A DNA stretch of 64,000 nt from Arthrobacter sp. Leaf337. GTDB lineage: Bacteria; Actinomycetota; Actinomycetes; Actinomycetales; Micrococcaceae. The position numbers and the translations under genes are program-made. This document shows, one piece after another, positions 52,203 through 60,453 of the stretch. Numbering within the stretch: the stretch's first letter is position 1; each line of letters starts with the position of its first letter. The DNA is taken from contig NZ_LMPC01000007.1 in NCBI RefSeq assembly GCF_001423745.1, positions 1 through 64,000 on the forward strand, written 5' to 3'. The notes under the pieces are model-generated. The model did no database searches. It had not been told where the DNA came from and was given only the letters and a program-made list of their open reading frames with translations.

Positions 52203-52276
52203 TAGCGGTGGGGAGGCTCGATCTCCCGACCTCACGATTATGAGTCGTGCGCTCTAACCAACTGAGCTACACCGCC
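52203..52276 (-). tRNA. tRNA-Met (CAT)
   Basis: A 74-nt cloverleaf beginning GGCGGTGTAGCTCAGT; anticodon CAT in ACGACTCATAATCGT, T stem GGGAG/CTCCC with loop ATCGAGC. CCA is not encoded. Position 54 is A rather than T, also true of the neighbouring tRNA. The D arm and anticodon arm fit the elongator type. Probably transcribed with tRNA-Thr, 62 nt upstream. Confidence 0.95.
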
Positions 52277-52338
52277 ACGAATGAGAAAAACCTGCATCAA
52301 GCCGGTCAAAAACCGCCTTGACACAGGCCCTCATTCAG

Positions 52339-52410
52339 AGCCCCCCACCGGAATCGATCCGGTGACCTCGTTCTTACCAAGAACGCGCTCTACCACTGAG
52401 CTAGGGGGGC
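52339..52410 (-). tRNA. tRNA-Thr (GGT)
   Basis: A 72-nt cloverleaf beginning GCCCCCCTAGCTCAGTGG; anticodon GGT in CGTTCTTGGTAAGAACG, T stem ACCGG/CCGGT with loop ATCGATT (A54). CCA not encoded. A TAGAGT box lies about 12 nt upstream on the minus strand. From here to the helicase end (52411-52612) no gene is seen. Confidence 0.95.
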
Positions 52411-52612
52411 AACGAGTAAATACTCTACCGGAAGATTCCGCTCCCAACAAATCGGCGGCGACACAGCTCTGCGGCGCGGATAAATCAGCGGAAAACCGCG
52501 GAAATCCGGGCCAAAAACTGCCGCAGCGGCCTTGGCAGGGGCTCCTGGTGGCCAGCCCGCCGCTCCGATGTGATGAAGCGAACACTGGCGGAAACGGGCG
52601 GCCGGTTAAAGA

Positions 52613-52644
52613 AAAACGGGCCGGCTCGAAAGCCGGCCCGTTTT
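52613..52644 (-). terminator. Terminator of the DEAD-box helicase gene
   Basis: A perfect 14-bp stem AAAACGGGCCGGCT with a CGAA tetraloop, 22 nt after the helicase stop; the minus-strand side ends in TTTT. Confidence 0.9.
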
Positions 52645-52666
52645 CAGCGCCTGGTGCTGCTAGGGC

Positions 52667-54787
52667 TTACCACTTGCCCTTGCGGTTGAAGTCGCGGTGT
52701 CCGCCTTCGTTGCCGTGGCGGGGCTTGCGTGCGCCGTCGCCGTGGCCGCCAAAGCGGGAGTCGCTGGCCTGGCCGCGGTTGGCACCGCTGTCGGCGCCAA
52801 CGCTGCGCTCCGAGCGGTCGCTGTAAGAACGGCCGCCGCGGTCAGCGGAGGACCGCTCGCCGTCGGTCTTGCGGAATTCCTTCTTGAACCCGCCGCTGCC
52901 CTTGAAGTTGCCGCCGCGGTCGCCGCCGCCGGAGTAGCCGCCGCGGTCGCCGCCACGGTTGCCCTGGTAACCGCCACGCTCGCCGCCGCCGGACGGCTTG
53001 CGGCCGTTGTCCAGCTCGAGGTGGATCAGCTCGCCGCCGATCCGTGTGCGGGACAGGGCACGCAGCTGCTCGGGGCTCAGGTCTGCCGGGAGCTCCACGA
53101 GGGAGTGGTCCGAGCGGATGTCGATGCCGCCGATCTGGGCGGAGGAGATGCCGCCTTCGTTGGCAATGGCGCCAACGATGGAACCCGGCATAACGCGCTG
53201 ACGGCGTCCGACGGCGATCCGGTAGGTGGCGTTGCCCTCGGTCAGGGTGCGGGTCGGGCCGCGTGAGCCGAAGCCGTCCTTGGAGCGCTCACGCTTCTGG
53301 AACTCGGGAGCCGCGGGCAGTTCCTTGACCAGGAGCGGCTGGCCGCCCTGGGCCATGACGGCCAGTGCAGCCGCGATCTCCGAGGCAGGCACGTTGTGCT
53401 CTTCCTCGTAGGAGGAGATGAGGTCGCGGAAAGCTGCAACGTCCTCGGACTCCAGGGTCTCGGTGATGCGCTCGGCGAACTTGCCCAGGCGCAGCGTGTT
53501 CACGGTCTCGGCCGTGGGAAGGTGCATCTGCTCCACCGGCTGGCGGGTTGCCTTCTCGATGGAACGCAGCAGGTACTTCTCCCGCGGCGTCATGAACAGG
53601 ATGGCGTCGCCGGACCGGCCTGCACGGCCGGTGCGGCCGATGCGGTGGACGTAGGACTCGGTGTCGTGGGGGATGTCGTAGTTGACCACGTGGCTGATGC
53701 GCTCCACGTCAAGGCCGCGGGCCGCGACGTCGGTGGCTACCAGGATGTCGATGCGGCCTTCCTTCAGCGCGTCGACAGTGCGTTCGCGCTGCTGCTGCGG
53801 AATGTCGCCGTTGATGGCGGCAGCCTGGAAGCCCCGGGCCTTCAGCTTGTCGGCCAGGTCCTCGGTGGCCATCTTGGTGCGAACGAAGGCGATGACGCCG
53901 TCGAACTCTTCAACCTCGAGGATGCGGGTCAGGGCGTCGAGCTTGTGCGGGCCCATGACCTGCAGGTAGCGCTGGCGGGTGTTCGCTCCGGTGGTGGTCT
54001 TGGACTTCACCGAGATCTCGGCCGGGTTGTTCAGGTACTGCTTGGACATCCGGCGGATCTGGCTCGGCATGGTGGCCGAGAACAGTGCGACCTGACGGTC
54101 CGAAGGCGTCTGCTGGAAGATCTGCTCCACGTCTTCGGCGAAGCCCATGCGGAGCATTTCGTCGGCCTCGTCCAGCACCAGGTACTGGAGTTCGGACAGG
54201 TCCAGGGAACCCTTGGAGATGTGGTCGATCACACGGCCGGGCGTACCGACGACAACCTGGGCACCGCGGCGCAGGCCGGCGAGCTGGGGGCCGTAGGCGG
54301 AGCCGCCGTAGACGGGGAGGACGGTGAAGTCGTCGATGTGCTTGGCGTAGGAGGTGAAAGCCTCGGCGACCTGGAGCGCGAGCTCGCGGGTCGGAGCGAG
54401 GACCAGGGCCTGCGTCTTGCGGGACGGACCGTTGAGGTCGTGGAGCTCGGCCAGGCGGGACAGTGCCGGTACTGCGAATGCTGCAGTCTTACCGGTTCCG
54501 GTCTGGGCCAGGCCCACGACGTCGCGGCCTTCGAGCAGCAGCGGGATGGTTGCTGCCTGGATGGGGGACGGCTTCTCGTAGCCGACGTCCTGCAGGGCGG
54601 CGAGGACTCGGCCATCGATGCCGAGGTCGGCGAAGCGGACACCTTCAGCTTCGGTGTCATCGTCGCCGCTGGCCGGATCAGCCTTGGGGGCTTCGGCCTT
54701 CGGGGCTTCGGCGGCGGGGCGTTCTTCAGCGGCAGGCGCTTCAGCCTTCGGGGCTTCGGCGGTGGCGTCGTTGTGATTTTCGGGCAT
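52667..54787 (-). CDS. deaD: DEAD-box RNA helicase (DeaD/CsdA type)
   Basis: A 706-aa helicase. An Ala/Glu/Pro-rich N-tail (about 1-45) precedes the Q motif FADLGIDGRVLAALQDVG, AQTGTGKTAAFAV (I), TPGRVIDH (Ib), VLDEADEMLRMGF (II, DEAD), FSATMPS (III) and YVHRIGRTGRAGRSG (VI). A DbpA-type RNA-binding domain follows (GSIVGAIANEGGISSAQIGG), then an RGG/Gly-rich basic tail (about 610-706). It unwinds rRNA or mRNA structure, often in the cold. ATG 54787 has GAGGA upstream; the ATG at 54808 has none. Confidence 0.95.
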   Translation of the reverse strand: MPENHNDATAEAPKAEAPAAEERPAAEAPKAEAPKADPASGDDDTEAEGVRFADLGIDGRVLAALQDVGYEKPSPIQAATIPLLLEGRDVVGLAQTGTGKTAAFAVPALSRLAELHDLNGPSRKTQALVLAPTRELALQVAEAFTSYAKHIDDFTVLPVYGGSAYGPQLAGLRRGAQVVVGTPGRVIDHISKGSLDLSELQYLVLDEADEMLRMGFAEDVEQIFQQTPSDRQVALFSATMPSQIRRMSKQYLNNPAEISVKSKTTTGANTRQRYLQVMGPHKLDALTRILEVEEFDGVIAFVRTKMATEDLADKLKARGFQAAAINGDIPQQQRERTVDALKEGRIDILVATDVAARGLDVERISHVVNYDIPHDTESYVHRIGRTGRAGRSGDAILFMTPREKYLLRSIEKATRQPVEQMHLPTAETVNTLRLGKFAERITETLESEDVAAFRDLISSYEEEHNVPASEIAAALAVMAQGGQPLLVKELPAAPEFQKRERSKDGFGSRGPTRTLTEGNATYRIAVGRRQRVMPGSIVGAIANEGGISSAQIGGIDIRSDHSLVELPADLSPEQLRALSRTRIGGELIHLELDNGRKPSGGGERGGYQGNRGGDRGGYSGGGDRGGNFKGSGGFKKEFRKTDGERSSADRGGRSYSDRSERSVGADSGANRGQASDSRFGGHGDGARKPRHGNEGGHRDFNRKGKW

Positions 54788-55188
54788 AGGGAAGTTTTCC
54801 TCATCCATAGGGGGCCAGGCGGCACAACCCGAGGTGAGCGGAGCCGCAGTGCATGTGCCGTTTGGATGCCGGGCAAACATTGACCGGCCGGTCACGTAGA
54901 AGTCCGGCGCTTTCGCAATCCCGTGGCAGGACTTCCCGCTGCATCTCTTGGCTGCTATCCCAGCAGTCTGTACAGCGTTTTCTTTAGCCGGCTCTCCCTA
55001 TGAAAATGCCCGCATCGCTTGTGCGGGCCCCAACACTTGCCAGTCCTGCCTCAAAAATTGGGCAGGAATAAGGGATTTCCGGAGTGGGGGATATTTCAAG
55101 TGTAAGGCATGGTTCCGCGTTGCACTAACCCGCCAGCCGCCCAAGGGCGGTGACGTTGCGCACACAGGCTGCGCGGGGCCCGGCGGAG
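54788..55188 (-). promoter_or_regulatory. Long structured leader of the helicase gene
   Basis: No gene is supported in these 401 nt. Three hairpins lie upstream of the helicase on the minus strand: CTGCT/AGCAG (54952-54966), GCCCGCA/TGCGGGC (55008-55028, followed on the minus strand by a short T run) and TCCTGCC/GGCAGGA (55044-55067). Long structured leaders are common before cold-induced helicase genes. A small CCGCCC/GGGCGG hairpin at 55137-55150 lies past the MOSC gene end. Confidence 0.5.
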
Positions 55189-55842
55189 CTAGACGCCAAG
55201 GCGCCGCTGAAGCTTCTCGAATTCCTCGTGGTATTCCGGCTGCAGGCGGATCTCCCCGTCGGCATCTGCATCACGCAGCGCTTCCACATCCTCGATGGTG
55301 GGCTCGCTGAACCACTTGCCGATGGTCACGCCGTGCTTGGGAACGAACAGCCGGTGGATGTGGTCCCCGGCCCGGATGGTCCCCGGCTTAATGACCCGGA
55401 GGTAAGTGCCCACCCGGCCCGCCTCGGTAAAACGCTTCACCCACTGGGGTTCGTCCATGCGGCGCTGGAACGTGGCGCAGGGAACGCGGGGAGATGTAAC
55501 TTCGACTTCGACGTCGAGGCCGATCTGCCACCGTTCGCCGATCACCGCGGTGGTGGTCCCGATGCCGGCAACGCGCAGGTTCTCGCCGAACACCCCCGGC
55601 AGGAGGTCTCGTTGCAGCTCCCCCACCCAGTAGTCGGCGTCATCCTGTGAATAGGCATACAGCGCCTGGTCCACGCCGCCGTGGTGGATGCGGCTCGCCT
55701 GGATGTCCCCGTGGAGTCCGAGCTTGTGCACCTTGACCGGGCCATAGACGGCACGTTTGTCGATGGCCGTGACGCCCACGCTCCCCTCATCACTCAGGAG
55801 CTGGTGTACCCGGCAGACGGCAAGCACAGATGCGGTGTCCAT
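55189..55842 (-). CDS. MOSC-domain protein (YiiM-like)
   Basis: A 217-aa protein with the MOSC fold of molybdenum-cofactor sulfurase C-termini: AVYGPVKVHKLGLHGDIQAS, HHGGVDQALYAYSQDDADYW, and the conserved Cys in SPRVPCATFQRRMDE. In YiiM-type proteins, this fold binds pterin molybdenum and reduces N-hydroxylated bases. The exact substrate is not shown. A leaderless-type box precedes ATG 55842. Confidence 0.9.
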   Translation of the reverse strand: MDTASVLAVCRVHQLLSDEGSVGVTAIDKRAVYGPVKVHKLGLHGDIQASRIHHGGVDQALYAYSQDDADYWVGELQRDLLPGVFGENLRVAGIGTTTAVIGERWQIGLDVEVEVTSPRVPCATFQRRMDEPQWVKRFTEAGRVGTYLRVIKPGTIRAGDHIHRLFVPKHGVTIGKWFSEPTIEDVEALRDADADGEIRLQPEYHEEFEKLQRRLGV

Positions 55843-55848
55843 GGCTAC

Positions 55849-55854
55849 AGTCTA
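55849..55854 (-). promoter_or_regulatory. Leaderless-type -10 box of the MOSC gene
   Basis: Minus-strand TAGACT lies 6 nt before ATG 55842. Confidence 0.5.
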
Positions 55855-55910
55855 GGTTCTTCCGTCCGGATTGCCGCGGACGCTTCCCGCCACCCTCCGG
55901 CGCTTTGGCG

Positions 55911-56585
55911 TCAGGGATCGAAGCGGTACCCCATCCCGGCCTCCGTGTGCAGGTGGCGCGGCCTCGCCGGGTCCTGCTCCAGTTTGCGCCGCAGCTGTGC
56001 CAGGTAGACGCGAAGGTACTGGGTTTCCTTCGCGTACGCCTGTCCCCACACCTGGGTGAGCAGCTGCTGCTGGCTGACCAGCTTGCCGGCATTGCGGACC
56101 AAGAGCTCGAGGATATTCCACTCCGTGGGCGTGAGCCGGACTTCCTGCCCGTCCCGGACCACTTTCCGGGCGGCGAGGTCCACCACGAAGTCCGCCGTCT
56201 CCACCGTGGGCGCTTCGCGCTGCGCCGGCGAGCGCCGGGAAGCGGCCCGCAGCCGCGCCAGGAGCTCGTCGAGGCCGAACGGCTTGGTCACGTAATCGTC
56301 CGCCCCGGCGTCGAGCGCTTCCACTTTGTCCTCCGAGGCGTGGCGGGCGGACAGCACAATGACGGGCACGGAGCTCCACCCCCGGATCCCCCGGATGACG
56401 TCCACACCGTCCATATCCGGCAGCCCGAGGTCCAGGACCACGATGTCCACCGGGTGCTGGGCGGCCAGTTTCAGTCCGTCCGCGCCGAGGCCCGCGGTGA
56501 TGGCCTGGTAGCCGTGGGCGCGGAGGTTGATCTGCATGGCCCGGGCCAGCTGGGCTTCGTCTTCGATGATCAGTACCAGGGTCAC
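55911..56585 (-). CDS. kdpE: KdpE-like response regulator
   Basis: A 224-aa OmpR-type regulator: receiver VLIIEDEAQLARAMQINLRA with acidic pair, phospho-Asp in VVLDLGLPDMDGVDV, Lys in YVTKPFG; winged helix LTPTEWNILELLVRNAGKLV and YLRVYLAQLRRKLEQDPARP. Sequence best fits KdpE, regulator of the Kdp potassium ATPase. GTG 56585 overlaps the kinase stop (GTGA). kdpFABC is not in the window. Confidence 0.9.
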   Translation of the reverse strand: MTLVLIIEDEAQLARAMQINLRAHGYQAITAGLGADGLKLAAQHPVDIVVLDLGLPDMDGVDVIRGIRGWSSVPVIVLSARHASEDKVEALDAGADDYVTKPFGLDELLARLRAASRRSPAQREAPTVETADFVVDLAARKVVRDGQEVRLTPTEWNILELLVRNAGKLVSQQQLLTQVWGQAYAKETQYLRVYLAQLRRKLEQDPARPRHLHTEAGMGYRFDP

Positions 56586-58240
56586 GGCATCGGACCTTCC
56601 CACAGCGGCAGGGTGACCACCATGGTCAGCCCGCCGCCCGGCGTCGGCTCCGCTGCCAGGGTTCCTCCCATGGCTTCGCTGAAGCCGTTGGCAACAGCAA
56701 GGCCCAGTCCGATCCCCACGGTGCGGCCACTGCCGGTGCGCTGGTAATCGTTGAGCCGCTGGAACGGCTGGAACATGTCCATGACTGCCGCCGGGGCCAC
56801 CCCTGAGCCGTGGTCCACCACGCGGAACTCGCTGGCCGGCCTGCCGCCCAGCGCGATCCCCTCCCCCGCACGGGCTGTCAGCACCACATCGGCCTCCGGC
56901 GCGTATTTGAGCGCGTTCTCCACCAGGTTCGCCACCACGCGCTCCAACATCCCGGCGTCGGCCTCCACACGAGGGAGGTTGGGCGGCAGTTCCACCCGGA
57001 TCCGTGCCGCGGGCAGCCCCCTCAGCGCATCCGGCAGGACGTCCGCCCAGCCCAGTCCGCGCAGGAGCGGGTTGACCGAATCAGCCGTAATCCTGGACAT
57101 GTCCAGCAGGTTGCCGATCAGGTGGTCCAGACGGTCGGCCGAGTCCTCGATGGTGGCGAGCAGCTCGCGTTCGTCTTCCGGGGAAAACTTCACATCCTCT
57201 TGGCGGAGGCTGCTGACCGCCAGCTTGATTCCGGCCAGCGGGGTGCGGAGGTCGTGGCTGACGGCCCGAAGGATGGACGTGCGCATCTTGTTGCCCTCGG
57301 ACAGCCGCTGGTTGTCCTCCATGCTCGCCACGAGCTGCCGCCGTTCCAGGATGGCCACCAGAAACGCCCCGAAGGCGGCCAGCATCCGCTGGTGCTGGCC
57401 GGTAAAGGGGTGACCGGCCGGCGGCCCGCCGTTGATCAGCAGCGTGTAACGGGAATCGACGACGACGGCGTGGTGGGCGGCCGCGCGGGTCACCGGCGGG
57501 GTGGTCCCGGCGCTGGCAAGCACTGTCCCGCCGGCGTTGCTGTCCGTCCCTCGTCCAGGACCGCGGCCGACGGCGGATTCCGCTCCGCGGGCGCCGCCCG
57601 GGGTACGGGAGCCACCCGGGGTGCTTCCCGCCACGAGGGTGACGGCATCCACTCCCAACCGGCTGCGGACCTTCTCGAGGAACGTCTCCAGGCTGCCGTC
57701 GGAACTGAGGATCCGCAGCGAGAGCTCGCTCAGTGCCGTGGCTTCGGCCCCGGAACGCGCGGCTTCCTGCGCCCGGCGGCTCGCCAGTCCCACGGCAAGG
57801 GCCACACTGCAGGCCACCGCCAGGAACACCAGGAGGGTGAACAGGGTGGAGGGATCGGCAATGGACAGCGAACCCACCGGATCGGCGGAGAAGTAATTGA
57901 GGAGCGTTGTGCCCAGGACCGCCGCCACGACGGCGGGCCAGAATCCCCCGATCGCAGCCACCGCCACGGCGGCCGCAAGGTGGAGCAGCATGATGATGGC
58001 GAAGTTCCGATATCCCGCGAGCGTCACCAGGACTTCCACGGCAGGCGGCAGCACCGCCGCAAGCACCATGCCGACGAGGAAACGGCTCCGCCCGATTCCC
58101 TGGAGCGCTGAGCGCGCCCTCCCGGAACCTGCCGTCCCCGAACGTACTGTCCGCGCACGTGCTGTCCGCGCACCTGGCGTCCCGGACCCGCCAGGGCCGG
58201 ATCGGGCGGCGCCACCGCGGGCGGATTCAACTGCTGCCAT
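56582..58240 (-). CDS. KdpD-like sensor kinase lacking the KdpD and Usp domains
   Basis: A 552-aa kinase equal to the C-terminal half of KdpD: a basic low-complexity N-tail (ARTARARTVRSGTAGSG), DUF4118-type four-helix membrane block (about 55-150; FWPAVVAAVLGTTLLNYFSA), a GAF-like region, HisKA (ILRAVSHDLRTPLAGIKLAV) and HATPase (VENALKYAPEADVVL, VDHGSGVAP). Full KdpD has about 350 further N-terminal residues, absent here. The CAAGAT box 6 nt before the ATG may mark this as the true start. Confidence 0.9.
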   Translation of the reverse strand: MAAVESARGGAARSGPGGSGTPGARTARARTVRSGTAGSGRARSALQGIGRSRFLVGMVLAAVLPPAVEVLVTLAGYRNFAIIMLLHLAAAVAVAAIGGFWPAVVAAVLGTTLLNYFSADPVGSLSIADPSTLFTLLVFLAVACSVALAVGLASRRAQEAARSGAEATALSELSLRILSSDGSLETFLEKVRSRLGVDAVTLVAGSTPGGSRTPGGARGAESAVGRGPGRGTDSNAGGTVLASAGTTPPVTRAAAHHAVVVDSRYTLLINGGPPAGHPFTGQHQRMLAAFGAFLVAILERRQLVASMEDNQRLSEGNKMRTSILRAVSHDLRTPLAGIKLAVSSLRQEDVKFSPEDERELLATIEDSADRLDHLIGNLLDMSRITADSVNPLLRGLGWADVLPDALRGLPAARIRVELPPNLPRVEADAGMLERVVANLVENALKYAPEADVVLTARAGEGIALGGRPASEFRVVDHGSGVAPAAVMDMFQPFQRLNDYQRTGSGRTVGIGLGLAVANGFSEAMGGTLAAEPTPGGGLTMVVTLPLWEGPMP

Positions 58241-58246
58241 GGCTCC

Positions 58247-58252
58247 ATCTTG
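58247..58252 (-). promoter_or_regulatory. Leaderless-type -10 box, weak
   Basis: Minus-strand CAAGAT lies 6 nt before ATG 58240; the first base departs from TANNNT. Confidence 0.35.
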
Positions 58253-58414
58253 GCATGGGCAGCTCTCCCCCGTTTTCCGTTAACAGCGCCTCGGTCCAGG
58301 CACTAGGCTGACTTCAGGATTTACACAGCTGTGTCTTGCCGGGACGGCCTTCCCGCACGTGTTTCTACGCCCGTGGCCGGTCACAGATTCAGCATGGACA
58401 ACCGAGGGGGACCC

Positions 58415-59230
58415 ATGGAACCGCAGGACCCGAACCAGGATCCTTCAAAGGATCCAAAGAAGGATCCGAAGAACACCCGTTCCGGTCAACAGGGCGGCAC
58501 GCCGGAAGGGACCCCCGGTCCGGAAGGCTCCACGCCAGGCTGGATGACCGCGCCCGGGGATTTCACGCCGCGGCCGCACGATCCCGCCATCGGGCAACTA
58601 CCGCCCTGGCAGGTGCCAAAACCAGAGCTTCGGCCGGAACTGCTCAACGATTCCGCGGCGGGCGGCCGGACTGCCGAAGCCGGGACGCCGGACGCCGGGA
58701 AAAAGGCCGGGCGGCGGCAAAAGGGCGCGGCTGCAGGGCAGGGTCCCGTGTCAGGACCGGGTATGCCCGGAGCGCCGGGCACCGGTCCGGGCCCTGTGAT
58801 CGACCCCTTCGAACACGAACGCGAGCGGGAAGCAGCGGCACGTAAGAAGCGCTCGCAACGCCGTACCGTCGTCGTCGGCCTCGGCGTCACTGCCCTGCTG
58901 GCAGGCACCATCACCGCCATTGTGGCCAGCAACGAGGCGGAGGCCGACTACGCGCAGGTCTGCTTCAACGACGAAACCGGCGAGCGCGTGGATGACGCCC
59001 AGTGCGACAACAGCAGCAGCGCCGGCCGGAGCTCCGCCATCTACGCCTGGTACTTCTACTCCCGGGGCTCCAGCGTCCCGGCCGTCGGGCAGAACCGCTC
59101 GCAGTACCCCAGCTTCACGAAGACCGCTCCGCAGGGGGCGAAAACGTCCAAGGGCTACAGCACCAAGGGCGGCACGGTCAGCAGGGGCGGCTTCGGCAGC
59201 AGCTCCAAGGGCGGAAGTACGGGAGGCTAG
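58415..59230 (+). CDS. YgiB-like single-span protein paired with a YgiC-like ligase
   Basis: A 271-aa protein: 135 disordered Pro/Gly/Lys-rich residues, a basic stretch RKKRSQRRTVV, one helix (VGLGVTALLAGTITAIVASN), then an external part with two Cys (YAQVCFNDETGERVDDAQCD) and a Ser/Gly/Tyr-rich end (TVSRGGFGSSSKGGSTGG). Cys spacing, the glycine-rich end and the place before a YgiC-like gene resemble E. coli YgiB (DUF1190), though similarity is loose. ATG 58415 has GGGGGA 4 nt upstream. Confidence 0.7.
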   Translation: MEPQDPNQDPSKDPKKDPKNTRSGQQGGTPEGTPGPEGSTPGWMTAPGDFTPRPHDPAIGQLPPWQVPKPELRPELLNDSAAGGRTAEAGTPDAGKKAGRRQKGAAAGQGPVSGPGMPGAPGTGPGPVIDPFEHEREREAAARKKRSQRRTVVVGLGVTALLAGTITAIVASNEAEADYAQVCFNDETGERVDDAQCDNSSSAGRSSAIYAWYFYSRGSSVPAVGQNRSQYPSFTKTAPQGAKTSKGYSTKGGTVSRGGFGSSSKGGSTGG

Positions 59231-59232
59231 GC

Positions 59233-60453
59233 ATGAAGAGACTGAGTGCAACCCCCAGGCCCGACTGGAAACAGAAGATCGAGGAACAGGGGCTCGTCTT
59301 TTCCACCACCACCATGCCGGACGGCAAGAAGATCGAGTACTGGAACGAATCGGCCTACTACGAATTCACCATGGACGAGGTGGAAACCCTCGAAAAGACG
59401 GCCGAGGATATGCACCTGATGTGCCTTGAGGCGGCCAAGTACCTTGCCACCGGAGCCATGGGCAACATCGGGATCGGACCGCAGGCGCTGGAGCTGGCCG
59501 CTGAATCCCTGCAGGCCGGGGACATGGACATCTACGGCCGGTTCGATTTCGTCTACGACGGTCACGGCGGCCCGGCCAAGATGCTGGAGTACAACGCGGA
59601 CACCCCCACCGGGCTGATCGAGGCTTCGGTGGCGCAGTGGTTCTGGCTGCAGGACGTGTTCCCGGAGAAGGACCAGTGGAACGGCATCCATGAAGCCCTG
59701 ATCCGGCAGTGGAAGAAGCTGCAGTACCGCACCGGCATGAGCACCCTGCACATCGCCCATTCCGAAGCGGAGCAGTCCGGCGAGGACTGGATGACGGCGG
59801 CCTACATGCGCGACGTCGCGGGCCAGGGCGGCTGGACCACCATCGGCATCAACATGTCCGACATCGGCTGGGACCCCAACCTGAACCGCTTTGTGGACCT
59901 GGACAACTTCATGATCAGCACCATCTTCAAGCTGTATCCGTGGGAGCTGATGATGAAGGAGCCCTTCGGCCAGCGGCTGCTCCAGCGTGCCCACAATCCG
60001 CGCTGGGTGGAGCCGGCGTGGAAGATGCTGCTGTCCAACAAGGCGCTCCTGGCAGCGCTGTGGCACCTGTACCCGGAGCACCCGAACCTCCTCCCGGCGT
60101 ATCTGAACGAGCCCGGACCGCTGAAGGAATGGGTGGCGAAGCCCCTGCACGGCCGCGAGGGGGACAACATCAAGATCCACGCGGCCGGCATCAACTTGGA
60201 GCAGCCGGGCGGCTACGGGCGCGAAGGCTGGTGCTACCAGCAGTTCCACTCGCTGCCCGATTTCGACGGCAACCACCCCGTCCTGGGGCTGTGGGTGGTG
60301 GATGGCGAGTCCGTGGGCTGCGGCATCCGCGAATCCGACGGCCCCATCACCGATTACTTCTGCCGGTTCGTCCCCAACACGATCGACGCCCCGGCCCCTC
60401 TTTCAGTCCAGGCCGCCTCGGCCTCCTCCAGCAAAGCAGGTATCGCACTATGA
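59233..60453 (+). CDS. Glutathionylspermidine synthase-family ATP-grasp protein (YgiC-like)
   Basis: A 406-aa ATP-grasp ligase: EYWNESAYYEFTMDEVETLE, FDFVYDGHGGPAKMLEYNAD, then TPTGLIEASVAQWFWLQD, the substrate-site stretch of the family, and DLDNFMISTIFKLYPWELMM and EGWCYQQFHSLPDFDGNHPV. The E. coli Gsp synthetase joins glutathione and spermidine, but YgiC-type members have unknown substrates. This organism uses mycothiol (mshD at 14145), so glutathionylspermidine is unlikely to be the product. It lies 2 nt after the YgiB-like gene and overlaps the permease gene. Confidence 0.9.
   Translation: MKRLSATPRPDWKQKIEEQGLVFSTTTMPDGKKIEYWNESAYYEFTMDEVETLEKTAEDMHLMCLEAAKYLATGAMGNIGIGPQALELAAESLQAGDMDIYGRFDFVYDGHGGPAKMLEYNADTPTGLIEASVAQWFWLQDVFPEKDQWNGIHEALIRQWKKLQYRTGMSTLHIAHSEAEQSGEDWMTAAYMRDVAGQGGWTTIGINMSDIGWDPNLNRFVDLDNFMISTIFKLYPWELMMKEPFGQRLLQRAHNPRWVEPAWKMLLSNKALLAALWHLYPEHPNLLPAYLNEPGPLKEWVAKPLHGREGDNIKIHAAGINLEQPGGYGREGWCYQQFHSLPDFDGNHPVLGLWVVDGESVGCGIRESDGPITDYFCRFVPNTIDAPAPLSVQAASASSSKAGIAL

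Noticed and set aside
53396..54883. A 495-codon plus-strand frame over the helicase
   Set aside because: Antisense to a gene with all DEAD-box motifs; shadow composition.
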